From Chlorocebus sabaeus (taxonomy: Eukaryota; Chordata; Mammalia; Primates; Cercopithecidae): 64,000 bases of DNA. A program made the translations under genes and the position numbers. The notes beneath the pieces are model-generated. The model made no database searches. It saw only the letters and a list, made by a program, of their open reading frames with translations, and was not told the DNA's origin. The first letter of the stretch is position 1. Every line of letters starts with the position of its first letter. The stretch lies in contig NC_132911.1 of NCBI RefSeq assembly GCF_047675955.1, forward strand, positions 71,581,133-71,645,132, read 5' to 3'. Shown here piece by piece: positions 46,172 to 56,949 of this stretch.

Positions 46172-47480
46172 AGGGACACCTATTTCTATAAGTTACAAAA
46201 TATTTCGCAGGGCAGGGACCATGTCAGTCTCAGTTATAGCTCACAACCAGTACTTAGCAATATGCCTGTATACAACAGACGCTTGATCAATATTTCTTAT
46301 ATGAATGTTGAATAAGCATAAATCTGAAAGAGTATTAAGGTAAGTATACATTTCACTGGGTATGTACAAGGTATTTAGAACACATCTGAATCAATTAAGA
46401 AACTCTTTAATTCAGTAAGAATGACATCTCTTATGCTATGTGCTTATCCTGACTGGGAATGGAAACAACTTCAGAATGCTTATGACTTACAAGGTTACAC
46501 ATGCCTCCCACAGAGGTTAGACAAGTACTGCTAAGAGGCAGAAAGTCTAAGGTGAACTTTTCCTACCAATGGAAAAAATTAGGAAAAATATTCAACACAA
46601 TCGAAATACTAAAAGATGCATATTCTAACATGAACTAGAATGATACTAACTATCCTTTAAATATGGTATAAAAACACTGGTTTCAACAAGGAGTTAGAGA
46701 AGTATTATATGACAAGTGAGAGGAAAAGAAGTATGTTGAAACCAGAATACAACTCTCCCATTTCAACTTGCTTATGAATAATTTAATACTTAAATTGGAG
46801 CACTCCGGACAACATGGTGGTGTGTACTGGACTGAGTTTCAGGTTGCTGTCCTCATTCAGCTCAGAAATGCATGAGGCAGTATTTGCAGCAAATGTCACT
46901 GTTTGTGGATATTCAGGGACCAGGCTCCAGAAGCTGGCAGACTATTTACTACTGATCTCACTGATGACGACATTCTTCTCATGGGAGCCAACAGAAAAGG
47001 AATATAAACACTATAATTAAATACCTTTATGGAGATTGTTCTAAGATTTTAACATCTTCTCCAATGGTCTCAGCAACATTCCATGGCAAGGACAGATATT
47101 TCTACATTTAGAAGATTATTGCATTCTGCTAGTGAGGGAACTTTGCTTCTCATTATTTAGGCTGACTAAACCCAAGGGCAAACAAATCTAAGAAAAAAAA
47201 ATAATCACTTTGCCTATTTACACAAAGGAGAGGCACAGTTTTAGCTTTTTGAGCTCACTGCACCTCTGCCACTTGGGTACTGGTGCATGTTGACTAGGGT
47301 TTAGATGTGATCTCTCCACAAAAACAAAACTCCATCATTTTTTCAAAGAATTATTTTACAGGGGCCACAGCTAGACACCTAATTGAAAGGACTTACTGAA
47401 GTGATCCCTCTTTACTCTATCCTGTTTCCAATTGTCAAAAAGTACCTAGACATCAGTTATTGGGCCTCAGCTAAGTAAAT
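46172..47480. other. Unique-looking intronic DNA, CPA6 intron 9
   Basis: The segment 46800-47020 has a 68-codon plus-strand frame without a recognisable domain. No repeat identified. Confidence 0.5.
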
Positions 47481-47536
47481 GGTGTGTGTGTGTGTGTATG
47501 TGTGTACATGTGTGTGTATATATATATATATATATA
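47481..47536. repeat. (TG)n(TA)n microsatellite beside Alu
   Basis: Alternating TG with interruptions, then TATATA, immediately left of the antisense Alu at 47537. Confidence 0.88.
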
Positions 47537-47790
47537 TTTTTTAGACAGAGTTTTGCTCTTGTCGCCCAGGCTGGAGTAAAATGGCGTGATCTTGGCTAAC
47601 CGCAACCTCTGCCTACCAGGTTCAAGCGATTCTCCTGCCTCAGCTAATCCTGTAGCTGGGATTACAGGTACCCGTGGCCACGCCTGGCTAATTTTTGTAT
47701 TTTTAGTAGAGATGGGGTTTTACCATGTTGGCCAGGCTGGTCTCAAACTCCTGACTTCAGGTGATCTGCCTGCCTTGGCCTCCCAAAATG
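47537..47790 (-). mobile_element. AluS, 5'-truncated
   Basis: gacagagttttgctcttgtc to ggcctcccaaaatgg; lacks the Alu head. Confidence 0.9.
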
Positions 47791-47998
47791 GTATACATTT
47801 TTATTTAAATATTTCCATATTTAAAGCAACTTAATGACTTAAAAAACATTGCCAGAAATACTGAATCTTACATATTGACGGAATATTTTTAAACAATTTT
47901 AATCTAATTTAATGGTTTCTGCTTAACATTCAGGGATTGTCTAGTTCCTGAGAACTATAATCATGATTTTAGTGACCAAGTTTATGATTAACTCTCTC

Positions 47999-48195
47999 CA
48001 AGATTTCTCAACAATGGCATTGTTGATATCTTAGACTGAATAATTCTTTGCTGTGGGTTCTGTCCTGTGCACTGTAGGGTGTTTAGCAGCATCCTTGGCC
48101 TATACCTGCTAGATGCCAGTAGCATCCCCCAACCCTGTTGTACCAATGAAACATGTCTCTAGACATTGCCAGATGTCCACGGGGAGGCAAATTCA
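47999..48195 (-). mobile_element. MER20 hAT element, antisense, truncated by an Alu
   Basis: Antisense text includes tttgctgtgggttctgtcct, gtagggtgtttagcagcatc and ctagacattgccagatgtcc. The terminal part is replaced by the T-run of the Alu at 48197. Confidence 0.85.
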
Positions 48196-48196
48196 T

Positions 48197-48490
48197 CCTT
48201 TTTTTTTTTTTTTTCCTTTCTTTGAGACAGAGTCTCACTCTATCACCCAGGCCGGAGTGCAGTAGCATAACCTTAGCTTACTGTAACCTCTGCCTCCTGG
48301 ACTCAAGCAATCCTCTCACCTCTGCCTCCTGAGTTGCTGGGACTATAGGTATGCACCACTATGCCTGGCTAATTTTTAAAAATATTTTGTAGAGATGAGG
48401 TCTCACTACATTAATCAGGCTGTTCTTGAACTCCTGGGCCCAAGTAATCCTCTAGCCTGGGCCTCCCAAGGTGCTGGGATTACAGGCACT
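48197..48490 (-). mobile_element. AluJ, ends early
   Basis: gagacagagtctcactctat to gggattacaggca; last 20 bases missing. Confidence 0.9.
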
Positions 48491-48596
48491 AATGATCTAT
48501 TTTATGCCACATCTTCCAATCCAAGACAAAGGAAAATAGGCTTAACTTAAAGTGAGAAGATAAACTTAAAATACGAAGAACATTCTCATATGATAA

Positions 48597-48888
48597 TTTT
48601 TTTTTTTTTTTTTTTTTCAGACGGAGTCTTACTCTGTTGCCCAAGCTAGAATGCAGTGGTGCTACCTCGGCTCACTGCAAACCTCCACCTCCCAGGTTTA
48701 AGTGATTATCCTGCCTCAGCCTCCCAAGTAGCTGGGACTACAGGTGTCTGCCACCAGGCCCAGCTAATTTTTATATTTTTTTATTTTAGAGATGGGGTTT
48801 CACCACGTTGCCTAGGCTGCTCTCAAATTCCTGGCGGCTTGGCCTCCCAAAGTGCTGGGATTATAGGTGTCAGCCACTGTGCCCGGCC
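48597..48888 (-). mobile_element. AluS/J
   Basis: cagacggagtcttactctgt to ccactgtgcccggcc; flank ctcatatgataatttt / ctcatacaataatttt. Confidence 0.92.
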
Positions 48889-49369
48889 CTCATACAATAA
48901 TTTTTATATATTCTATAGTCCACATCATCTGTTGTATGAATACAAACAGACACAGTGCCCACGTAAGAAAAGTTGAACATTTGCCTATAGGAATACTGTG
49001 ATACAAATTGTTAGGATGCCAGGTCAACAAAACAACAGCTATAGCAGCAGCAGCAACAAAAACAAAGTATATTTGACCCACAGAGCAGCTAAAGAATAGC
49101 AGTATAGAATATAATTATCACTTTTACAATAGTTCTAAAGAGGGAGAATTTGCTCAGAATTCTTGGAAGGCCAAGAACAAAGTTCTCTTTTTGGACAGAA
49201 TAAGTCTTCCCCAGGCCCTCCTAAAGTCTTAGACATCTAGATCAGAAATTCCTAAAACCCCAAGCAATTGGTGCAGGATTTGGAGTTTAAGGTGTAGGGA
49301 GAAAGGGAATGATTCTCTTCAATAAAATTTTAAATTCAAGTATAACATTGTGGTATAATGAAAAAATAA

Positions 49370-50455
49370 ATATTTGGTCCTTGTCCCTGGTTCTTGACAC
49401 ACAGTTTCTAAAACCTCCTGGAATCTCCAGAGTGCTAAGGGTGTCTTTTGTATGGTAATGAGATTACTTGTGGCTGGAGGCCCCTAAGTAGCTTCAGGAT
49501 GCAGGGTGCTGCCAGAAAGACCAAACTTCGTGATTAGAGAGTTGGAACTTTTAGCTCCATCCTTCACCCTCTGAGGAGAAGAGAGGGGCCAGAGATTGCG
49601 TAAAAACTCCAATGGCTAATGACTTAATCAATTAGATCTCCATAATGAAATCGCCATGAATACCCCTAAACAGCGGGGTTTGGAGAGCGTTTGGGTTAAT
49701 GAGCACTTGATGTGCTGGGAGGTTGATGCACCCAGAGAAGGCACAGAAGCCCTGAGCCCCTTCCCCCGTACCTTGGCTTATGCATCTCTTCCATTTGGCC
49801 GTTCCTGAGTTGTGTGATTGATGGATTGAGAAGATAGGGTCTCACTCTGTCTCCCTGGCTGCAGGGCAGTGGCATGAACATGACTCACTGCAGCCCTGAC
49901 CTCCTGAGCTCAAGTGATCCTCCTGTTCCAGCCTCCTGAGTAGCTGGGACCACAGGTATGTGCCACCACCATGCCTGGCTAATTTTTAATTTTTTTATAG
50001 AGATGGGGGTCTCACCATGTTGTGCAGGCTGGTCTCAAATGTCTGGGCTCAAATGATACACCTGCCTGGGCCTTCCAAAGTACTGGGATTATAGGAGTGA
50101 GCCACTGTATCCAGCCAATTGTGTATCTTAAAAAAACAGGTGATAGTATATAAAGCTCTTTCCTGAGCTCTGTGAGTCATTCTAGTGAATTATCAAATGA
50201 GAGGTGGGCTGGTAGGAACCTGCAATTCTGCAGCCAAGTCAGACAGGAATGTGGTTAACTTGGGAACCCCCTACTTGCTACTGGTGACTGAAGTGAGGGC
50301 AGTCGTGTGGGACTGAGTCCTTAAACCTGTGGAGTCTGATGCTAACTCTGGGTAGTGAGTGACCAAATGGAATTGAATTGTTGGACACCCAAGTGGTGTT
50401 GGAGAAGTGGTACTGGAAAACAACATTACACATTTGGTGTCAAGAGGCCAAAAAA
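49370..50455 (+). mobile_element. ERV-type solo LTR with AluJ insertion
   Basis: ccataatgaaatcgccatga, gcatctcttccatttggccg, the Alu (49833-50117), then tgagctctgtgagtcattct, ggactgagtccttaaacctg and cacatttggtgtcaagagg (typical LTR end). There are no internal genes. Family unassigned; ERVL/ERV1 both possible. Confidence 0.6.
49833..50117 (-). mobile_element. AluJ inside ERV-type LTR
   Basis: agatagggtctcactctgtc to gagccactgtatccagcc. Confidence 0.9.
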
Positions 50456-50765
50456 GCCCTAAAATATACATGTAGAAGAGTACACTGTTTTTGAGTTGAT
50501 TGCTCAACAAATGATCACAAATTGAACACATTTATGTAACCACCACCCAGGTCAAGGAATAGAACTTCAGCAGCAACCCAATTTCCTCCCAATCACTGTA
50601 CCCCCTCCTTTTTCCCCAAAGGTAAGTGCCACCTGACTTCTAGCGCTGTATATTAGTTTTTCCTGGTTTTTGAACTTCATAGGCTTTTAGATGCTATAGG
50701 CTCTGAAATGACTCACTTAGTGATGAATGATGCCCCATAGTGAATAGCTTGTTGGGTTTCTGATA
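50455..50765 (-). mobile_element. L1M 3' region, antisense
   Basis: tgtaaccaccacccaggtca, ctgacttctagcgctgtata and ttttgaacttcataggcttt match old L1 3' UTR in antisense. Confidence 0.65.
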
Positions 50766-51084
50766 TAAGGAGAGAAAGAAACTCTGCTTTTTCATTTTTA
50801 AGTAATCTTAAGCCTGAAAGTCTGTTCATTCTGTTAGACAAGTACTAACTTGTCAGATACATACCCAAAGACTTAGTAGCATTAAGCAAACAGCACTTAT
50901 AAATTAAAACCTGCTTTTAACTAATGAGAGTCAATCTATAATTTATGAACAATCGTTTACTCAATAAAGTTAATTACAGCCTTGCATACATGACCAGAGC
51001 TATGATACTAATCAAATCCACCCTGACCTTTTCTGTGTAACCTGTGGTAAGAATACAAATAGGTTTGAAAGGATTGTATTTGAG

Positions 51085-51300
51085 AAGCAGCACTATGGTT
51101 AAAAGCAATAGCTATGGAACTAGAGTTGGGGCTGAATCCTGGCTATGAGACTTAGTAGTTGTGTGTTCTCCATCTAATTACTTAATCTCTTAGCTTCTAG
51201 CTTCTTTATCTATAAAGTGGGGATAATAAAAGCTGCCTCATATGATTGTTATGAAGAATAAATGAATCAATACATGTAAAATACTTATTAGGATAACACA
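51085..51300 (+). mobile_element. MIR element, nearly full
   Basis: gaatcctggctatgagactt, cttctttatctataaagtgg and ttgttatgaagaataaatga. It lies about 100 bp from CPA6 exon 9. Confidence 0.85.
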
Positions 51301-51396
51301 AACATTTGTTTGCCATTATCATTAGTACTTAGAACCATCTTAGCTTCAGAAAAGCAGCATGAAGCCTTATGCACATGCACAGGGTCAAATACTTAC

Positions 51397-51599
51397 CACA
51401 CAGCTAAAATTGGGAATTGTTGCATATTTGTAAGAATAGGGATACAGCAACATCTGAGCATATGCATGAAAGGAGAGATAAGCCCTAATGTGCTTTCTGT
51501 GTTTTCGAAGGAAGTTAGCTACAGCCTTCACTTCTGGCTCAGATTCTGGAAAAGGGCCACAGTATGTATCGTCACAAGGGTGCATAGAAGCTCCTTCAT
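51397..51599 (-). CDS. CPA6: CPA6 coding exon 9 (internal), carboxypeptidase A6
   Basis: This exon encodes part of the M14 zinc carboxypeptidase domain of CPA6, a secreted, extracellular-matrix-associated enzyme that removes large hydrophobic C-terminal residues. Minus-strand reading gives acceptor tgacttgcag, then 203 nt: two bases finishing a split Asp codon and 67 codons. The protein runs EGASMHPCDDTYCG to YATIPNFSCV and then donor GTAAGT (51391-51396). The SFHAYAQ motif contains the His equivalent to CPA1 His196, the third zinc ligand, and falls at residue 324 if the protein has the usual 437 residues. The frame continues in phase 0 into the exon at 45441. The sequence matches recalled human CPA6 almost exactly; Ser at 345 may differ from human Arg (from memory). 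No frameshift or stop is present. Other A/B carboxypeptidases are excluded by the distinctive MHPCDDTYCGPFPESEPE stretch. Confidence 0.96.
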
Positions 51600-51600
51600 C

Positions 51601-52437
51601 TGCAAGTCAGAAAAGAAAATGGGGTAAGGAAGTAGGCAGGGAAGAAACAAGAAACACAAATCAGCACTATTAAGCTGTGATTTTGCTTTTATTTCTGCAA
51701 ACATATGGTATTATTAAGCAATTCATCTAACTTCTCATTTATGGAAATCAATATAAAAGTTCCAAGGTGATTCAAGTTCCTATGCACAATAGGGGGGCCT
51801 CAATGGAAACCAGGTACTGATTTTCAAGTTTGAACCTGCACAAACTACTCTAAAGAAATTGCTCTATCAGCTGTCACTTCTAGCTGCACCTAGCAGCTTG
51901 AACAATAGTACAGCAAGTGTTCAACAAATATTTGTTGAATAAGTTAACGTCAGTTAGAAAGAAAAGGCTAGACATATGTAAAGGTATCTGATAAGATACA
52001 AATACTGATATAGCAAGAACATAAAGACAGGCCAGAAATAATTTCACCAATTTCTATTATACTTTTAGAACAGCACTATCCAAACTAGTTTTGTAAAACC
52101 AGGAGGCTTTTCTAATTATCTTGGTTAGAGTTTAGTTATGAAATCTTCAAAACAAAATTTTAATAACTTTTGAATTAAAAATCAAATTATATAGCGTATA
52201 CTTAAGAGGTCTAAGGAAGGAAGGAAGGAAAATAAGAATCACTAGAACAATCACAAAGTATTATGGTTCTAAGAAAATTTGGAAATAATTACATTTTCCA
52301 AAGTTATTTGCCATATGAGGCCACTAATGTCTCTTCCCTACCTCTAGAAAATGATAATTCTCTCCACAAACTAGTAGAAAATGTTTGGTGGTTCTGTGAT
52401 GTAGTCAAATTCTACTGAACATAAAAAGACAGCCCAA
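51601..52437. other. Intronic DNA just upstream of CPA6 exon 9
   Basis: AT-rich with a short GGAA run at about 52216-52230. No other feature. Confidence 0.55.
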
Positions 52438-52718
52438 GGCCGGGCGCGGTGGCTCAAGCCTGTAATCCCAGCACTTTGGGAGGCCGAGATAGGCGGATCA
52501 TGAGGTCAGGAGATCGAGACCATCCTGGCTAATACGGTGAAACCCTGTCTCTACTAAAAAATACAAAAAACTAGCCGGGCGAGGTGGCGGGCGTCTGTAG
52601 TCCCAGCTACTCGGGAGGCTGAGGCAGGAGAATGGCGTAAACCCAGGAGTCAGAGCTTGCAGTGAGCTGAGATCCGGCCACTGCACTCCAGCCTGGGCGA
52701 CAGAGCGAGACTCCGTCT

Positions 52719-52751
<33 letters not shown>
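52438..52751 (+). mobile_element. AluY, Old World monkey AluYR type, CPA6 intron 8
   Basis: ggccgggcgcggtggctcaa, ctagccgggcgaggtggcgg, gagatccggccactgcac, long pure A-tail; duplication aaaaagacagccca. Confidence 0.95.
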
Positions 52752-52753
<2 letters not shown>

Positions 52754-52935
52754 CAGCCCAGTCAAATTGGGCTACATCTTGAGGACCATAAATGTAGTTT
52801 ATGCTGCAGTGAAGACAAGAGTCAAGATGGGGAACTTACAGCAATTGGGGTTTTCCTCCTTTGAATCTCATCCTGGAGATGCCTCAGAAGCAAGTGGGCT
52901 ATAGGTGGAACTCAGAATGTAACATAAAAACTATA

Positions 52936-53247
52936 GCTGGGCAGGGTGTGGTGGCTTAGGCTTGTAATCTCAGCACTTTGGGAGGCTGAGGCGGATGGAT
53001 CACAAAGTCAGGAGACCATCCTGGCTAACACGGTGAAACCCCGTCTCTACTAAAAATACAAAAAAATTAGTCGGGCATGGTGGTGGGCACCTGTAGTCCC
53101 AGCTACTCAGGAGGCTGAGGCAGGAGAATGGTGTGAACCCAGGAGGCGGACTTGCAGTGAGTGGAGCTTGTGCCATTGCACTCCAGCCTGGGCTACAGAG
53201 AAGACTCCGTCTCAAAACAAAACAAAACAAAACAAAACAAAACAAAC
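52936..53247 (+). mobile_element. AluY
   Basis: agctgggcagggtgtggtgg to (AAAAC)n tail; duplication aaactatagctg. Confidence 0.93.
53214..53247. repeat. (AAAAC)n microsatellite in Alu tail
   Basis: About six AAAAC units end the Alu at 52936. Confidence 0.9.
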
Positions 53248-53730
53248 TATAGCTGATACTCTGGAGGGAATGGAAAAAATAAAGAGAGATCTGTGGAATA
53301 CAAACCTAAAGCACTGGAAAGGCAAGATCACAAACTAAACAACTAATTCTGGAGGGAGCAGAACTGATGAGCCAGAGAAAACAAGAATTTACAATAATCC
53401 TAATAAATATTCTCAAGGGCATGTAGGAGGGCACTGGAAACAAATAGGGACAAGGAGTTATAAAAAAAGGACCAATCAGATATAGTAGAAAGAAACTATT
53501 AAATTCAGGGTTGAATGAATACAGTTGATGAATGAATTAATAAGATGGAGAGTGGTTTGAAACATTCCCAGAAGGCATCGGGAAGAGTAAAGAATAGGAA
53601 AAATGAGAGAAAAATGAAAGGGCATGAAAAATAAAACAAATATCAATATGTGATTAATGGGAGCCCTAGAACGAAAGGAAAAAATAAAGTTAAATATTTG
53701 AAGAACTGCTAATTAAAATTTTTCCACAAT

Positions 53731-54033
53731 TTTTTTTTTTTTGTGGGGGGGATGGAGTCTCGCTTTGTCACTCAGGCTGGCGTGCAGTAGTGCAATCTCA
53801 GCTCACTGCAACCTCTGCCTCCTTGGGTTCAAGTGATTCTCTTGCCTCAGCCTCCTGAGTACCTGAGATTACAGGTGCCCTGCCACCACACCTGGCTAAT
53901 TTTTGTATTTTTGGTAGAGACGGGGTTTCACCATGTTGGCCAGGCTGGTCTTGAACTCCTGACCTCAAGTGATCTGCCCGCCTTGGCCTCCGAAAGTGCT
54001 GGGATTACAGGCATGAGCCACCATGCCCAGCTA
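53731..54033 (-). mobile_element. AluS
   Basis: gatggagtctcgctttgtca to ccaccatgcccagc; flank tttttccacaatt / cgtctccacaatt. Confidence 0.92.
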
Positions 54034-54268
54034 AAAACGTCTCCACAATTAAGGAAAGATTGAACAGACTTATTGTGCACCAAACAAAAGAGATAGAGAG
54101 GAAAATATCAACACTTTGACAAATTATGGTGAAATTTAAGAAAAGAAAACAATTCTAGAGAGAAAAAGCAGGTCCTTTAGAAAGGAACAAGAATTCCATT
54201 CACATTTGACTTTTCAACAGCAACATTAAAGTAATAAATCCAATGTATTTATTAAAAAGGAATTTTAA

Positions 54269-54314
54269 TCTAGGCTTCTATATCTAGAAGCCTAGAATCC
54301 AGTCAGCTGGATTC
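54269..54314. repeat. Two adjacent perfect hairpin repeats
   Basis: TCTAGGCTTCTA (54269-54280), loop TATC, TAGAAGCCTAGA (54285-54296). Next comes GAATCCAG (54295-54302), loop TCAG, CTGGATTC (54307-54314). Both stems are perfect and share two bases. Confidence 0.9.
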
Positions 54315-54835
54315 TCACTGCAATGTGAGAGTGAAATAACGATGTTCTCTAGCATCTAAAAGGCCTCAAAAGAATATACCATACACTGACATACTTTGAA
54401 AACACCCCTGAAGAAAGTATTCCAACAAAATAATGAGTAACTCCAGAGAGCCTATCTGGTATGAGAATTGCAGGTTAATAAGTAGCTTAGTAACATCTGC
54501 TATCTAAATAAGCAATATTGAAAGGGTGGAGGGGTGGGAAGTATAATGATCTAGGTATCAAATCCTAGGAAACAACAAATTGATGGAAAAATAAAGAGGG
54601 GGGTGGGCAGGGAAGCCAAAAGCATGCTAGATTGTTGGTCTATTTTGAAAAGGAGATATAGATACTGATTAAATTTAGAAATTGATGGAAAAAAACAAAC
54701 CTAAGTATGGGTATTAAGTTAGGAATAACCACCAGAATCAGAAAAATAGAACACAGACTTCATAACTAATGGAATTAACTTTGAACCATTTAATTGAAGG
54801 TAGTAAAGAAGGAAAAAAGAAAAAAGAAGAAACAG

Positions 54836-55128
54836 GGCCAGCTGCAATGGTTTACACCTTAATCCCAGCACTTTGGGAGGCCAAGGTTGGAGGACTGCTT
54901 GAGACCAGGAATTTGAGACCAGCCTGGCCAACACCGTGAGATCCCATCTCTACAAAAATTTAAAAAAGTTAGCCAGGTGTGGTGGCACACACCATAGTAG
55001 TCCTAGCTACTCGAAAGGCAGAGGCAGGATCACCTGAGCCCAGGAGTTCAAAGTTACAGTGAGTTGTGATGGTGACATTGCACTCTAGTCTGGGTGACAG
55101 AGCAATACCCTGTGTCTTAAAAGAAAAG
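54836..55128 (+). mobile_element. AluJ, first of tandem pair
   Basis: gggccagctgcaatggttta to cttaaaagaaaaga. Confidence 0.9.
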
Positions 55129-55430
55129 AGCCTGAGTGTGGTGGCTCACGCGTGTAATCCCAGTACTTTGGGAGCCAGGGCGGGTGGATCACCTGAGGTA
55201 AGGAGCTTGAGACCTGCCTGGCCAACATGGTGAAACCCCATTTCTACTAAAAATACAAAAAAATTAGCCAGGTGTGGTGGTGCATGTCTGTAATTCCAGT
55301 TACTTGGAAGGCTGAGGCAGGAGAATCACTTGAACCCGGGAGGCAGAAGTTTAAGTGAACTGAGATCACACCATTGCACTCCAGCCTGGGTGACAAGAGC
55401 GAGACTCCATCTCAAAAAAAAAAGAAAGAA
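55129..55430 (+). mobile_element. AluS, second of tandem pair
   Basis: gcctgagtgtggtggctcac to aaaaaaaaaagaaagaaaag, starting directly in the tail of the previous Alu. Confidence 0.91.
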
Positions 55431-55598
55431 AAGAAACACTGGAAAACAGAGAACAGGAATACAGGAATTAAGACGGCAGAAATAAGTCTTAAAGTAACAG
55501 TGATTATGAAGAATGCCAATAGGTGAACTACTTGATCAAATGACTGATTTTTATTTTATTTATTTTTTACCTCCAATCCTGCAGAAAATGATTTAAAA

Positions 55599-55728
55599 AT
55601 TATTTTTAATAGAGGTGAGGTCTTGCTATGTTGCCCAGGCTGGTGTTGAATTCCTGAGCTCAAGCAATCCTTCCACCCTGGATTCCCAAAATACTGAGAT
55701 TACAGGCGTGAGCCATAGTGCCTGGCCT
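55599..55728 (-). mobile_element. Alu monomer/partial, J-like
   Basis: gaggtcttgctatgttgccc to gagccatagtgcctggcc; left arm only. Confidence 0.83.
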
Positions 55729-56052
55729 GATGTTTTCATACAGAAAAATAAAGAAGATCCATAGAAAAACATGTGGTGTAAGTAGATATACCAGATGTCT
55801 ACTTTTAGTACTGGGGCAGCCTTGGTATTTGTATTAGTTTCCTAAGGCTGCCATAACACATTACTACAAAGTAAGCCACTTAAAATAACAGAAATTTATT
55901 CTCTTACAGTTCTTGAGGCTAAAAGTCTGAAATCAAGGTGTCAGCAGAGCCAGCCACCTTCTGAATTCTCTACGGAAGAATCCTTCCTTGCTTCTTCCTA
56001 GCTTCTGGTGGTTCTTGGCAATCCTTGGCATTTCTCGGTTTGTGGATGCATT

Positions 56053-56688
56053 CCAGCCATGTATCACTTAAAGAAAGACATGCCAGGTATGGTGGCTCAC
56101 GCCTGTAATCACAACACTTTGGGAGGCTGAGGTGGGTGGATCACTTGAGGTCAGGAGTTTGAGACCAGGCTGGCTAACATGGTGAAACTCTGTCTCTACT
56201 GAAAATACAAAAATTGGCTGGGTGTAGTGGCATGCACCTGTAATCTCAGTTACTCAGGAGGCTGAGGCGTGAGAATTGCCTGAACCCAGGGGGTGGAGTT
56301 TGCAGTGAGCCAAGATCATGCCACTGTACTCCAGCCTGGGTGACAGAGAGAGACCCTATCTCAAAAACAAATAAATAAATAAAAAATAATATGTTCTGAG
56401 AAATACATCATTAGACAATTTCAACAGTGAGCGAACATCATAGAATGTACTTATGCAAATGTAGATGGTGTAGCCCATTGCTCTAGGCTGTAAACCTATA
56501 CAGTATATCATTCTACTGAATACTGCAGGCAATTATAACAAGATGATAAATATTTGTGTATCTAAACATGGAAACAGTGGAGTAAAAATTCAGTATTATA
56601 ATCTTATGGGACCTCTGTCATATATACAATCACTGTTGACTAAAACATTGTCATGTGGTGCATGACTATACTCCAGTCTCTTCTTGTA
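56053..56688 (+). mobile_element. MER2 (nonautonomous Tigger-type DNA transposon), itself split by an Alu
   Basis: The left end CAGCCATGTATCACTTAAAG resembles the MER2 terminus. After the Alu (56081-56388) it continues tgttctgagaaatacatc, gcgaacatcatagaatgtac, ataatcttatgggacc and ends gtggtgcatgactata. The ends are near-inverted and bounded by TA, as for Tigger elements. Confidence 0.8.
56081..56388 (+). mobile_element. AluS inside MER2
   Basis: atgccaggtatggtggctca to (AAAT)n tail. Confidence 0.92.
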
Positions 56689-56949
56689 TGTTCACATGGC
56701 TTTCTTCCCTGTGTGTTTCTCTATGTGTCCTCTCTTCTTCTTACAAGGACAACTCACTGAATTTAACTAATTACTTCCACAAATAACCTTTTTCCAAATA
56801 AGATCATATTCCAAGGTTTCAGTGGACATGAATTTGTGGGGAACACTATCCCACCACAGTTTTGAGGAATTATCCTATTGCGGAAAAACTAGATCCTGTA
56901 TAGGATACTTTCTCTGAGACACTGTTTTTCTTGCAAGAAGTAGAGGAGT

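Larger units (their letters stand above)
45442..51396 (-). other. CPA6: CPA6 intron 9
   Basis: This 5.96-kb GT-AG phase-0 intron holds a (TTTC)n tract 357 bp from the exon 10 acceptor. It also has Alus at 45876, 47537, 48197, 48597 and 49833, a MER20 fragment, an ERV-type LTR (about 49370-50455), an L1M fragment and two MIRs. The stretch 46172-47480 is mostly unique sequence. Confidence 0.93.
53290..54420 (+). mobile_element. HAL1/L1M-like fragment, sense, with Alu
   Basis: tttcaacagcaacattaaag, a degenerate form of the segment that normally reads cctagaattctataccc, and gaaaacacccctgaagaaag recall HAL1 or old L1 ORF1-side sequence. The Alu at 53731 interrupts it. Confidence 0.5.
55826..56870 (-). 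mobile_element. MaLR-type LTR (MLT1 group), antisense, host of a MER2 that hosts an Alu
   Basis: The left part (55826-56050) reads tattagtttcctaaggctgc, acagttcttgaggctaaaag and agcttctggtggttcttggc. The right part (56690-56870) reads ttcttacaaggacaactcac and aaataagatcatattcc. Together they form one antisense LTR split by a roughly 635-bp insertion. Confidence 0.68.
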
